Positions 1-12,274 of a DNA stretch of 64,000 nt are shown in pieces. The notes beneath the pieces are model-generated. The model worked only from the letters and a program-made list of their open reading frames with translations. It was not told the origin of the DNA and ran no database searches. The number at the start of each line of letters is the position of its first letter. The stretch's first letter is position 1. The DNA is taken from the NCBI GenBank assembly GCA_954871525.1, contig OX940866.1:11245001-11309000 (forward strand), read 5' to 3'. Source of the DNA: Parietaria judaica (taxonomy: Eukaryota > Streptophyta > Magnoliopsida > Rosales > Urticaceae). The position numbers and the translations under genes are program-made.

Positions 1-1061
1 AACAAGAAACTAGATACGATCAGGTTCTACTAGGATAAGAGTTCCCAACAATAAAACAAGAAATTAGATAACATAAATAAAACTTCAACCAACTCAACAA
101 CTTCACAGATCTTCGCGGCGGGTCAGGGTGCAATTGACCACAGGATCAACACAGAATGTGCACTGTCAGACGCCGACTTCAAAGTTGCAGACGCAACGTA
201 GGCATCTTGGGAGGTTGAGGATATGGCCTTGCCTTCCACTTGAACATCCTCAAAAGCGGCCATGTAAGATTCAGCAGCTTCCACTACGGCGTTCACAGCT
301 GCACCATACCCATCCGCCTTGGCGGAGAGGTCGATTGTCGTTACCAACGCTTGCTGTCATTGCTAGCGTTGCAGCCAACGGCGTTGCTAGCGTTGGTGGA
401 ACATGGAGAGAATATAATAGATAATTGTGTATGTGTTTTACGATCGCCTCTATTTGTAGGCTCATAACATGTACATGATAAAACATAACCTTAATGAAAT
501 ATGAATACAATAAACATCAATCTATATATATAAATAGGGGAAATAGAAAAGCCAAATGACTTGTAACATAAATCTACAAACTACTCTATGAAAAATGTCA
601 TCTTTAGAAGCCTCCCTCAATTAAAAGTCATCCAACAAATTTATTCATAGCACCTTAGATATTTTGTATGATATTGCCTTAAATTTATGTTTTTTTTTTG
701 TCACCGATTTTGTATGCTTAAACTATTTTACTGGGGATAATATCGGCAAAAATATTTGATTAGTAATCTATTTTACCAGTATTAGGGTTTCTCTATGAAA
801 AAATACTTAAATTCATTAAAATAGTAAATGCGTCCAATTTTTATGAAAACAACTCTATTAGATCATCCCATCTTTGTTAAAAATTTGAAATTATTTAGAC
901 AATCCATATAACTATATTTTAGTTTTATTCATTTTTTATTATTTATTTAACTTATTTGAATTCTACGTTTGTCATTTTTTTATATTAAAAAATTAGACGA
1001 ACTTGCTTTTTTACCGAATTTAAATACTTGTTTCACTTTAAATAAAAATAATTTTAAAAAA
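1..1061. other. Unassigned left edge, AT-rich
   Basis: I see no recognisable gene here. Bases 120-400 are clearly more GC-rich than their surroundings. They hold a minus-strand open stretch (123-347) that reads as an Ala/Ser/Glu-rich peptide of about 74 residues with no ATG and no family I recognise. On the minus strand a TATA-like TACAAATAG lies just upstream (around 450), so this could be the promoter end of an LTR or a gene whose body lies beyond the left edge. A stretch containing AAACAAGAAA(C/T)TAGATA occurs twice within the first 70 bases. From 510 to 1061 the sequence is plain AT-rich DNA. Confidence 0.3.
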
Positions 1062-2034
1062 GGGTAAATTGCGGCTAATGTACCCAATGTTTATTTTTTG
1101 CGGATTATGTACCCAATGTTTATTTTCGACGGCTAATGTACCAAAACTTTATTCCGTTAGATTTTTTCGTGTTTTCCGTCACTTGACCGTCAACGAGTGA
1201 TATGTACACTTTTCGTATTTTTGACATAACTCACTCAATTTTTGTCCAAATTTTATGCACGACCTACGGTTGGAAAGATAAGAGATAGATCTACAACTTT
1301 GGTGTTTTAAGTTTTGTAAAAAAAAAGTTTTTCATTATTCCAATATTTCAATTACAACGTAAAACTGGACATTAGTTTAATACACAATTTTTGTTTCGAG
1401 CAAATTTTAATATACTTAATGACTTCTTATGATGAAATGTTAAACTACAAAGTTGTAGATAAATATTTTATCTTTCCAACAGTAGTTTATTTATAAATTT
1501 TGGACAAAAAAAGAGTGAGTTATGCCAAAAATATGAAAGATGTAATGTGAAAAAAGCTTTCGTATTTTTGGTATAACTTACTCATTTTTTATCCAAATTT
1601 TATAAATAAAGTACCGTTGGAAAGATAAAAGATTTATCTACAACATTTTAGTTTTACTTTTTATCAGAAAAAATCATTATGTATATTAAAATTTGCTCGA
1701 AACAAATATTTTGTATTAAACTAATGTTCAATTTTACTTTGTAATTGAAATTTCGTATTTTTCTAAAACTTTTTTTTACAAAACTTAAAACACAAAAGTT
1801 GTAGATCTATCTCTTATCTTTCCAACCGTATGTTGTGCATAAAATTTGGACAAAAAATGAGTGAGTTATGTCAAAAATACGAAAAGTGTACATATCACTC
1901 TCTGACGGTCAAGTGACGGAAAACACGAAAAAATCTAACGGAGTAAAGTTTGGGTACATTAGCCGTCGAAAATAAACATTGGGTACATAATCCGCAGAAA
2001 AACAAACATTAGATACATTAGCCGCAGTTTACCC
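1062..2034. mobile_element. 973-bp foldback (long inverted repeat) MITE, MULE-like
   Basis: The left end, GGGTAAATTGCGGCTAATGT, is matched in reverse complement by the right end, and the match continues inward for most of the element with its centre near 1545. The whole element could therefore fold into one hairpin. Phrases such as a TACCCAATGT-type repeat, a gTTGTAGAT block and a TTGGACAAAAA block occur in both arms in mirrored order. Flanks are TTTAAAAAA on the left and TAAAAAAAA on the right, which could be a decayed 9-bp target-site duplication of the MULE type, although low complexity weakens this. No coding capacity. It is probably a non-autonomous DNA transposon; the hairpin is seen directly, the superfamily is inferred. 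Confidence 0.8.
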
Positions 2035-5000
2035 TAAAAAAAAACTTTGATGCACTCATAATTCATTTCCATAGTTTTATTACATCTTCAGTACGTGTGC
2101 CACTATTATTACCCAAGCAACACAACACTCGAAAACATGAGAAATGATGTAAAGCTTCGAACGACAACGACAGAACCAGTGAAAACATAAAACGACAAGA
2201 TAACATCGTCTAAAGAGGAAAATGACATACAATTTTGAGTGGTTTAGAAAACGAAATATAATGTAAACCTTTTTTTTTCTTCTTTTTCATGTAGGAAGCA
2301 CAATACGTTTAATATTATAAGATAAAATCGAATGTGTAATACGATTACTATAATACTGTTTTTTAACCAATAAAAATGCCGGTTTTCACACAAACCGGGA
2401 CACATGCGGTTTTGAACTCTTGGAAAATCAAGACCGGGAGAAAGATAACAACAAAAGTCGGTTTCCCCGTGCACAACACAAATCAACTAGAAATGTGAAG
2501 GAAATACCAATGATATAGTTCCGATTCCTCGTTTGCCACGTAACTGACAAGAAATCCAAGATCACAAAGTGATTTCAATTAAAAATAAGATCATTTATTA
2601 CTTTATATCTTATAAGTCGACAATTAAAATATAAAATAATAATTTATTCACAAAAAAAGTAAAAGCACATGGTTCTGCTTAATTTAAGTGTTTATCCTCA
2701 ATCTAAAAAAAACTTCTTTGTTTATTTAGGAAATATCTTTTGTATGTTTCCCATGCAAGCTTGATCGATCAGGTTTGGGAACAGAAAAGTGCCTACCAAC
2801 TTTTTTATATTAGCAAAAGAAATCACAATAAACAAAAATATCACCAAAATGATACATGTGTTAGGTCCATTGTTGTTATAATATAATAACGATTAATGAA
2901 CAGAACAATAATATGTGCTAAATTATATGTGGCCACAAACATAAACTCGTGTATCTTTGCTTCATAAATTTGTTTATTTATGCAAAATTTCTCTGCCCCA
3001 TATTCTATGAGTGGCAGCCTGCGTCCGGGTCGGACCTCGGATGGGTTTCCATCCATTATATATATATTTTTTTATCAACTAATGACTTTAAAAAGATTTT
3101 TTTTTTTATAAAAATTATATATAGTAAAACCTCTATAAATTAAGGACTGGAAGGTTATTAATTTATCGAGTGAAAATTTAGTCATGCTAATTAAAGTAGC
3201 TATTATACAAAAATATTATTTTATCGAGTGAAAATTTAGTCATGTTACTTAGAGTCGGGACAATACAAATGTATTATTTAATTGAGTATCAATTTAAAGA
3301 AGTTAAACTTGTGTGAGGGTTAATCATGCCTATATAAAATCGGACTTTTTTTTATTAAAAAAAAAACGGACGCGGCTTGCCGCACTCAACAAAAAAACAT
3401 TGGACGGGCGCTTGATGAACCGTTGTTTACCCGTGTTTTATGATTATAATCACCCATAATTCATGAAGATGTAGCTTTCTTTTTTTCTTCAATTGATGAA
3501 ATCATGAAACTTATAAAACATTCAATATCTTCATCTATTATTTAATCAATTTTAATTAACATTTTCATTTATATAATCTGTCTTGTATCTCTTGACAAGC
3601 AGGACATGTTTATTATATTCATTTAGTGCAAATTATTTGGTTGATAAAATTGTATTATTTAGTGATGATGGACCACTTGAAAATATATATATATAGTATT
3701 ATTGCCCATGTTACTATCCAACAATATGTGGTGTGCCTTTAGAAATTTCATACTCTGATTCATACTTTTTCCTCAGCTTTTGAAATTTAATTTGTCACAC
3801 ATTAATAAAATATATCTATATATATATAATTGAAAAAAGAGTCATAAGACATTTAAGACTATCCATTTAATCTCTTTTTTTTTCCTTGACAAACAAATGC
3901 AAAAAGATCTTGTAAAGTCAATAAGATCACGAAAACACAATTCGGCAACTAGTTCTCTCGAATTGGGAATCCCGATTCTTTTCAATAAAATAAACAGAAT
4001 CTAAATTCTGGACCTCGATTATTTTTTATTGAATTTAAATTTGTTATTATATTAGTTTTAATAATTAAGAATTTATCTGGATTATCCAAAATCTGAGCTT
4101 TGGATTTTTTTTTTCCGATTTTGAAACACTAGTTCCTCATGTATATTTACACTGATCAGTGATCACACTAATGTTTTGTCTAAAAATAATAAATAAATTG
4201 TGTATTTAGAAAAAGCCCTCCCAATTTTTCCAACAATAACATAATTACAATATTTTTCAGTGGAAAAAAGAAAAAGAAAAAAAAGAAGCAAATGTCAACA
4301 AATGAATGAGGCAAAAACAAGTAACAAACCTTCCCCAACGTACTGTAATTTGAAATAATAGGGACAATGCTTTATCTGAAAGTTCATTTGTCACCTTGTT
4401 CCTATCAATTAATTCATTAAGATATATTTGCCACAATAATATTTATAAATTGAGATAAAAAAATATCTATAAATTAATCGAAAATGATTATTTTTATTTT
4501 CATTGCGGTCTATTATTTTTAATATTGCAAAATTGTAAATCTCACGTAATTAATGAGTAAGATTATAGTACGTAAGATTTAACACTTTCATATGTTTTTT
4601 GAGAATTTTATTAGCAATAATTAATTAACTAATTATTATTTGTGCTTTAGATTTTTCCCTTTATTTTATTTTATGTAACAAATAAATAGTTTTCAATTAA
4701 GTTAAAGGGTCCAGAATAGGTGAACCCAATACAATTGTATTTGTGGCCTCTTAAGTCCTACTCATTAGGACTGGCTTTGTCCCCTTGTCTAGATCCAATC
4801 ACATTTTATGATTATCATCTTAATTATTCTTAATTAAATAAATAATGTTCATCAATATAGATTATTATTATTTCCTCATGAGTCTGGAATCAAGACTATT
4901 TTATAATCACAATTCACAAGTTCTAAACTAAAATAACTTTGTATAAATAATTATCTAAAATTTATTGCCACTACAACAATCTTTTTGGATGCCATAATAT

Positions 5001-5470
5001 ATTAAAATTGATATATTCTTTATTACTTCATGTGCATATAAATATATAATCACGCTTGTATGACGTAATCTATATTAATTATGATTTTTTCTCTTCCATA
5101 ATTTTGCCATAAGTGGACTAAAATTGCATAATCTTGTTGATTTTTTTTAATTCGTTTATTTGGTGAATTTTCATGGGTTCGTATTTTTTTTATCATTAGC
5201 TTTAAAAAACTTCTTAATTTTATTATTGTCAAGATTTTGTTTACGATATTTAATTGAAGAATCTTAATCTCTAAGATATACATATACAATTAATGCCAAT
5301 AAATTATAATTGAACATTTTTAAGTGTAAAAAATAAAATAAATAAAAAACTTTGACTTTCAAATTTATAAAACATGAAATTATTGATATGAACAACAACT
5401 ACCCAGTGCCCTTGTAAATTGCTTAAATTCTTGTCCACACAGCAAAGTCTCATACTTAAATTAATCTTTA
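2035..5470. other. AT-rich intergenic DNA
   Basis: No gene is supported. Open stretches are short and of low-complexity composition. A segment around 3123-3345 contains AACCTCTATAAATTAA followed by two copies of TTTATCGAGTGAAAATTTAG, which looks like a decayed MITE. A better-bounded candidate element at 3956-4127 is listed separately. Bases 3000-3056 hold a short GC-rich patch of unknown origin. Confidence 0.5.
3956..4127. mobile_element. Candidate 172-bp MITE with 8-bp TSD
   Basis: The 8-mer ACTAGTTC occurs at 3948-3955 and again at 4128-4135, bracketing 172 bp. An 8-bp duplication is the hAT signature. The inside begins with a small imperfect palindrome around GAATTGGGAATCCCGATTC, and the right end (CCGATTTTGAAAC) is only loosely the reverse complement of the left. 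The termini are poor, so this may be a decayed element or a chance repeat. Confidence 0.4.
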
Positions 5471-5939
5471 GGGTTAATGACGGCGAAAATACCCAAAGTT
5501 TGGTCAAAGAACCCCTCATGTACTCAAAGTTTAAAAGTGGTGGTAAAAATACCCAAAGTCGCATTTGGGGAGTTGACCACTCCATTCTCGTAACGCCGTT
5601 AACTTGCCCGTTAACTCTGGCCACGCGGGCAAATGTTAGTTGTTGACATAACAATTTTTGCCAAATGGATGAGCCCAAATAAGTCTTGTTTACGACAAAA
5701 CAACAAATTAAACCCCTAACTAATACTATTTAATACAACTAATTGAACCCCTAATTATTACACTTAACAAAAAAAAATTGTCCATGTGGCCAGGGTTAAC
5801 GAGTAAGTTAACGAAATTACGAGAATTAAGTGGTCAACTCCTCAAATATGACTTTGGGTATTTTTGCCATCACTTTTAAACTTTGGGTACACGAGGGATT
5901 CTTTGATCAAACTTTGGGTATTTTTGCCATCATTAACCC
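5471..5939. mobile_element. 469-bp MULE-type MITE, copy 1
   Basis: The element starts GGGTTAATGACGGCGAAAAT and ends with the reverse complement of that sequence; the inverted arms extend for well over 100 bp with phrases such as TACCCAAAGT on the left and ACTTTGGGTA on the right. It is flanked by an exact 10-bp duplication, TTAATCTTTA (5461-5470 and 5940-5949), in the 9-11 bp range of Mutator-like elements. It lies about 0.5 kb upstream of the MYB-CC start codon, so it sits in that gene's probable promoter. A related copy is at 24299-24761. Confidence 0.9.
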
Positions 5940-6437
5940 TTAATCTTTATACAATAATAACTCAATAAAAAAAATAGGGAAAATAATTAAATAATTATTG
6001 GGTACTTAAAAAATTGATTAAAAAAAGGGAAGAGAAGAATAACACAAAAATCAGTCACATGCAATGCAACCTCAAAGAGGCCAGTTTTTTGCCTCCTTTC
6101 ACCATTTTTTTTTTCTTCGCTACTCAGTCTCTGATCTATGCTTCTCACTAAATAAATAAATAAACAAGCACAGAGATGACTATGAGAGATAGACAGTGAC
6201 AGAACAAGACATCGCTGTCTAAGCAAAAACCTCTCTTCTCTGCATTTGCGCACAATACTTCCATTTTCACTCGCACCCACTTTCTCTCTCCTCGTTTTCT
6301 CGAGAACCCAGGTGCCCATTTCCTCTCTCTCCTCTCCGTGCTTCCATTTCCATGGCGGGCTCGGGAAAAAGATGCGAACTTGACTGGTTTTTTTTTTTTT
6401 TTTGCTGGTGTTTTCAGGAGGGTGAAGAGGAGAGAGA

Positions 6438-6622
6438 ATGTATTCGGGCATCCATTGTGGGCCGTTGGATGGAGTGGGGGACTTCCAGGGATCGTTGGAT
6501 GGGACCAACTTGCCCGGCGACGCTTGCCTCGTTCTCACCACCGATCCCAAGCCTCGTCTCCGCTGGACCGCCGAGCTCCACGACAGATTCGTCGACGCCG
6601 TTGCTCAGCTCGGTGGGCCAGA

Positions 6623-6703
<81 letters not shown>

Positions 6704-9127
6704 TATTAGTTTCTATGATATGCGTTTGTTCATTTTGCTTCTCTTGATGGAAAGTAATTGTTATATTGGTTTATGAGGTCAAGCTTCAAAATTTAACTTT
6801 GTTGGGGTTTAGCTACTAATTATTTATAGTTTTTAGATTCGTATATGAATGTGTGTGTGTGGGTGATATAGTTGAGTTTTTATGAAATGGATTTTTCATT
6901 TTTGCTTCTCTTAATGAAAGCTATTGTCTTTATCAATGTTATTAATTGTTATATTAGTTTATGAGGTCAAGCTTCAAAATTCAACTATGGCGTGTCTCTA
7001 ATTATTATTCATAGTTTCCGTATATATATGCATTTATTCTCTTTAATTTATATGTTCGGGTGGGTGCTTTAGTTGAGTTTTTATGAGATGGGTATTAAAA
7101 TCAGAAAGAAGCTGCTATTGAAACTGTGAGTGTTATTATATTGGTTTTGTTAGAGTTCGTGAGGTCAAGTTTCCAAATCAATAATGGTAGGGTTTTCTGT
7201 ATGTGTGTGTGTATATATATGTATATATATATATATGTGAGTATGCTTGTTCGAGGGTGATTTAGTTTGAGTTTTTATGAAATGGGGCTTTCATGTTTGC
7301 ATCTCTTGATGGAAAGTTACTGTCTTTGTGAGTGTTATTATTTGCCTTTGTTTAAGTTTATTGGGTCAAGTTTCAAACTTTAATGATGATCTAACATATA
7401 AATATGTGTAGATATATAAATAAAGTTGAGTTATACTAATTAATTATGTAAAGATGCTATACTAGTGATTATGTTATCAAAAGAATCCCTTATAAACAGG
7501 ATTTTTTTTATATTACTTGATTTGGAGTGTATAGCATTAATCATTGTTTTCCTTTGAAATCATCAAATTATTGTATTTTGTAAAACAAAACCGACTCGGA
7601 TTGTCGACTACAGCCCGAGATTGCGATCTAATGACCAAAGCGGCAAAGCCGTCGTATCGTGAGCGGAAAACACCGAGAATGCTAATCTCTCACAAACCCT
7701 AATCTCCCCTCAAATTGAGAGAGATTAGAATTAGTGGGTGAAATATATATATCAGAGCTTGTTCTTCATTGTGCTTTGTTGATTGAGTTTTCTTGTTTGG
7801 CTTGACGGTTTATACAGAAGCGACACCTAAGACGATTATGCGAACGATGGGAGTGAAAGGCCTAACGCTTTATCACTTGAAATCACATCTTCAGGTTAGT
7901 CCTTACCGCCTTTTTCATGGAAAACCCGGTTGTTAATAAACGCTTCCAATGTATTCTGAATTTTTTTATTTAAAGGGGTGAAATGTGCTTGCAGAAATAC
8001 AGATTGGGGAAGCAATGCAAGGATTTAATCGACAACCCGAAGCATGGTTTGAAATCTTCGAGCTCTTGCTTTCTTCTTAAAATTTTATTCATTCATATTT
8101 ATTGCTGAAAAGATTAAAAAAAAAAAAAAACCGAGAAAGGCATCGAAGAATAGTTCAGTTTTGAAATCCAAAGAGGGGAACGGGTTACACCGGTTCAACC
8201 AAGGCCTGCAACGAAAACGATATCTAGGGATCGTAGCAGCATATTTCTAAAGTTTCATAGTGTCGTGATTTATGATTGTCGCAACAGGTCCCTACTGTTT
8301 CTGAAATGTTAATCCATTAACCATTAATGCGCAGTTGGGATGACTGCTTCTTGCCTTGCCGAAAGTCAGGACACGGATTCATCAACAACTACGTCTTCAC
8401 GGGCCGTAGCGCAAGAACAAAATGAGTATGCCATGAGTAAAAATCTGTGCTATAATTGGTAATCAATCATCGATTTTCGATTTCCGATCTTACTTTCTAC
8501 TTTCTTATTCTGTCTAAACAGTTGTTACCAAGTCACTGAGGCACTGCGGGTACAAATGGAAGTCCAGCGTCGACTTCACGAGCAGCTCGAGGTTAACGTC
8601 TTTTCCTCACGCTACTTATAACTCCGGAATCATAACCGTCTGCATTATGTTATCGGCTTATCGCGATACACAGTGACGTTGATGATCGGTCATCAGATTG
8701 GTTTTCAAGTGTGCTATTGTTTTCTTCAGAGCATAATTACTTCAAGAAGTATACAATTAGTTAATTACATGTTCGACTCCGATGATGTGATTAACACAAA
8801 GTTCTGAACCCGGATCTTTTTTGGTTGTCACCGTGTTAGGTGCAGCGTCGCCTCCAACTTCGGATCGAAGCACAAGGCAAATACCTTCAGTCCATACTCG
8901 AGAAAGCGTGTAAAGTGCTGAACGACCAGGCTGCAGTGACAGCCGGGCTCGAATCCGCACGGGAAGAGCTCTCCGAGTTAGCCATAAAAGCCTCGGTCGA
9001 CTCTCAAGGCATTTCCCCGACGGGAATGAGCTCGGAAACCGCGATAATGATGATGAAGAAGAGAGCAAGGCCGTTCTTTGGCAATGGAGAGCTAATGCCA
9101 TTAGAGTGGATGACTAATATTGGCTAA
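6438..9127 (+). CDS. MYB-CC (PHR1-like) transcription factor, PHL2/PHL3 (UNE16) type
   Basis: Predicted exons are 6438-6624, 7818-7894, 7995-8046, 8335-8425, 8522-8591 and 8840-9127. All junctions are GT-AG, phases are consistent, and the total is 765 nt (254 aa). Residues 40-95 form the single MYB (GARP-like) DNA-binding domain, with PKPRLRWTAELHDRFVDAV and the SHLQKYR motif at 85-91. Residues 136-185 form the coiled-coil dimerisation region with the diagnostic LHEQLE (154-159). The N-terminal LDGTNLPGDACLVLTTDP block is typical of the Arabidopsis PHL2/PHL3 pair. Such proteins bind P1BS elements and activate phosphate-starvation genes in the nucleus. ATG 6438 is chosen because it opens the conserved MYSxI start. 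The C terminus appears shorter than I recall for PHL3. The linker encoded by exon 3 (CKDLIDNPKHV) is poorly conserved, so that exon's 3' edge is the least certain. Intron 1 is long and repeat-rich. Confidence 0.88.
6632..6701. repeat. Compound (CT)n(TA)n microsatellite in MYB-CC intron 1
   Basis: About 29 bases of CT repeat run directly into about 41 bases of TA repeat, a few bases inside the donor site of intron 1 of the MYB-CC gene. This is a simple-sequence repeat and probably length-polymorphic. Confidence 0.9.
6705..7390 (+). repeat. Four degenerate tandem units within MYB-CC intron 1
   Basis: The motif order TTGAGTTTTTATGAAATGG, then a CTTCTCTTGATGGAAAG-like block, then GTGTTATTA, then GAGGTCAAGCTTCAAA recurs about four times (beginning near 6705, 6870, 7065 and 7255; the first unit lacks its left part). 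The units are 150-200 bp long and clearly diverged. This explains much of the length of the intron. No splice or coding role is evident. Confidence 0.65.
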
Positions 9128-11207
9128 TTTTTTTTTCTCTACAAAATTGCAATTTTTTTTTTCTTTTAATACCTGTGTAGTTGTCTTTTAAATGTTTTTT
9201 CTTTAATTTTATTTATGATTTTGTACCACTTGTGGGTTTGTAAATTGGTGAAACAGTGGGTCCTTCAATGTGGGAAACCTTTTTCTTTATAAATTAAATT
9301 TTGCTAATTTAACATAAGGTCATGATCATATTTCATACCAAGGTGTCAAATTTCGAGAATTTCGCTCGAAAATCGCGCCGATTTTCGTTTTCCGGAGACT
9401 ACCGAAACGACATCTGTGCCCTGTCGCTGTCGTTTTCTCAAATGCCGCGAAATTCGAATGGGCACGTCGAAGGAATGTCGTTTTTCGTTTTTACTCATAA
9501 AACTGGCGAAAAATGACTAGAATTTCGAAAAAAATTAAACTATTGGTAGATTTCGGCAAAAATACCAATTAAACTTTTGCCCCCGTCCCGGACGGACGGC
9601 GGCGGCGCGCGCGTGGTAGTACATTTGTGTGAGTCCTCCCCCATCCGCAAAATCCTATGACCCTAAGGGCCCAAGCCTTTGTCCCTAATATTTGGTATAT
9701 AAACATCACCAAACTCTTATCATCTATCAATGTGGGACTTTTGTTATTCAACTAATATCACACATTCACACTTAACATACACTTCACCTAATAAATTAAC
9801 TTAATATTATACACTTCAAATAATATTATACACTTAACATACATATACACTTAATATATAATACTATATTCTTCAACTAATAATAAATTTGTTAACATAC
9901 ATACACAATTTACATGCATATTCACTTATTATAACACACTTAACATATTCACTTCACATAATAATTTGACTTAATATTATACACTTCAACTAATAATGTG
10001 ATTTTACATTATACATTTCACCTACATATTTAAGTTACAAATGTGTTTTGTTGTATACAATTATGTCTTGTATTTATTAAATATGTAGTTTTGAACCTAT
10101 ATAAATATCATGCTTAAATACTCAAATATTTTTTACAGAATATCCGTCGGCATATCCATCGGCAAGCGGTATGCCCATTCGAAAAATGCGATAAATCCGG
10201 TAAACGACATGCCCTTTTTTTACCATTTGCCCATCGACATACCCATCGGCAAGCGATATATCCGTAAAACGAAATATTCGAAACGAAAACGGCAAGCGGC
10301 ATTTTAAACCTTGTTTCATACAGCACAATGAATTGGTACATTATTAAATAGTGGACATAATGTCAAAAAGAGTCATTATTATTCTTTAGATTTTTAAAAC
10401 TATTCCCATAGGTTTTATGAGGTATAACAGAATTAGATGTCGATATTGTTTTTTGAGTACTATTATCGTTAAAAAAAATATAGAAATCGTACGAAATGCC
10501 CATTTTGTATAATAACTTTCAAAAAATGCTCATGTGTGAGAGTAAAAAATACACATAGTGAGTAGTTTTTTAAAAGGTTTGTCACAAAATGGGCATCTTG
10601 TACAATAACCCAAAAAAATATTGAAAATATAGACTTTTTTTTTTTTTGAAATTGGGTACTTATATTATGTATATCTTTTGAATTAACTATATACTTATAT
10701 CAATTATATTATATCATGTAAACTTGTATCCTTAAATTCCAAAATTAAGTCATGTGGGGCATATTATACAGTTTAATTCACTAAATCATGAAAAATAATG
10801 ATGATAAAAATAGGTTTGAAGCTAACAATGGCTAGAATTATTATATTAATATAGATAGTTAATTTTCCAAATAAAAATCTAAAATTATGTTAACCCAAAT
10901 GATATATAGGTATTCGATTTATCACAAAAACTTATACTTAGGTGAAAAAAAAAAAAAATCCTACTTTTCTGAAAACTAGATAAAAGTAGACAAATAAAGA
11001 AGTTTGGTACTAAAGAGTGAGTTACTTATTATCAAAGAATTATTAAGTCCTTAATATTCTTCAAAAATTAAATTAGATTTCAATAAATATGTGCATATTC
11101 TCATACTTAGATATATGTGTCACGTGGCGATTGACGTATGAAATAAGTAACCATAAATATTCTCACGCTTTTCAACTTATTAAAGAAAATATTCTACACA
11201 AAGTATG

Positions 11208-11244
<37 letters not shown>

Positions 11245-11275
11245 AATATATGTGCTTTGTGAAAGCTATAATGGC
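9128..11275. other. Intergenic: MYB-CC 3' region to CML promoter
   Basis: The 3' untranslated region probably occupies the first 150-200 bases. Bases 9760-10020 are an AT-rich imperfect tandem array built on CACTTAACATA, TTAATATTATACACTTCA and ACTAATAATA words. Bases 10139-10290 contain two copies of a roughly 30-bp unit around CCATCGGCAAGCG. Bases 10497-10610 have an inverted pair, ATGCCCATTTTGT and ACAAAATGGGCAT, forming a small foldback. Bases 9585-9690 are GC-rich without a recognisable gene. A (TA)n run at 11211-11239 precedes the probable CML leader. Confidence 0.55.
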
Positions 11276-12274
11276 ATCTGAGTGTGCCATTGTTGTTTGC
11301 TTTTATGAGCTGTGGCTTCTCTCTCAAAGAAGAAGAAGAAGAAATTATATGTTCATTTAATTTCAAAAAATAAAATCAATTTCTTCAATTGGGAATTTGG
11401 GATGAAGGCTTCCACAGGTGAGAGCAAGTCACTCATCCTCTTTCCAATTTTTATTTATTTATTTATTTTTGCAAGGTGAAATTAGTACTTGGGTTTGGAT
11501 GAAGATCCAGAATTTGTGAATATTCTGAAACTTATACATCATTGTATTATATATACACACATATATATACTTAAGCTTTTGTTTTTATTTGTGTCCATGG
11601 GTTATATTTTCAGAATATTTAGACTTTTATTCTCTGCTCACAGTTAGTTCAGAAGATTTATGACCCTTATCATTAATTATTTTGTTAGAGTTTGCGACGC
11701 GAATCCGTTATTCTTGGCCCGACCCGGGTCCGGACCGACATATTTTTATCGGAAATTTTGGGGAGTTTCTAGTCAGTGGCGGAACTAGGATTTAAGGTTC
11801 GGGGGGGCTAGTATAGAAATTTAGTAGAAATTAAAGGGTTTGTTTTAAATTTTGATAATAACTTGGGGGGGCTAAATGCAAAAATAAGTAAAATTAGTAC
11901 TAAAAAAATTTAGTTGAGGGGGGCTTAAGCCCCTGTGTTCTTGGCTGTAGTTACGCCTATGTTTCTAGTCGTTATTTCCGTACTTTCCATTACAACACTT
12001 TTTCCGTTTGCCTGCGATTTTTTTCTTCCGAATTTTGTTTCCTCGTGAAATTCTTCTGTCGATTTATCTTTACATTCTTTGCTATTATGAAATATATCAC
12101 TACAAACACTTGACATTCTGTCATTCATCCGACGCGGTTTTGTTCGTCTCTCCGAAGCGCTTCACACCCGCTATTTCGTCAAGAGACACGGTTTTCTTCA
12201 CTAATTTTTTCTCCGGTTATGATCTTGAAGGTACATCGCAGGTTTACCCTTCCCTGAAGTCCTTCTCCCACAGA
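11260..12274 (+). promoter_or_regulatory. Probable 5' leader exon and leader intron of the CML gene
   Basis: A leader exon probably ends at 11417, where CCACAG is followed by GTGAGAG, a strong donor. The matching acceptor is ...CTCCCACAG at 12273, directly before AATGGGAGAC, which contains the chosen start codon (12275). The leader includes a (GAA)n run (11329-11343) and a short hairpin AATGGCA/TGCCATT around 11268-11292. An upstream ATG at 11402 would be out of frame after splicing, so it could act as a short upstream ORF. The leader intron of about 855 bases carries an hAT-type MITE (11774-11961). The transcription start is not known. Confidence 0.5.
11774..11961. mobile_element. 188-bp hAT-type MITE in the CML leader intron
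   Basis: Left end CAGTGGCGGAACTAGG and right end (reverse complement) CATAGGCGTAACTACA are imperfect terminal inverted repeats. An exact 8-bp duplication, TTTCTAGT, flanks the element at 11766-11773 and 11962-11969, as expected for hAT transposition. The inside is G-run rich (GGGGGGG twice). It shares its terminus with the element at 47260-47477 and more loosely with the one at 32397-32831. Confidence 0.88.

Noticed and set aside
2841..3056. Short minus-strand frame with GRRLPLIEYGAEKF near 3.0 kb
   Set aside because: Only 71 codons, ending in AT-rich sequence, without supporting signals.
6338..6776. Alternative plus-strand frames starting at 6338 and 6352 across the MYB-CC exon 1
   Set aside because: They run into the CT/TA microsatellite (SLSLSLYIYIY). 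The frame from 6438 carries the MYB-CC N terminus and splices in frame.
9569..9751. GC-rich frame near 9.6-9.75 kb
   Set aside because: Short, no ATG context, no recognisable domain, and next to simple repeats.
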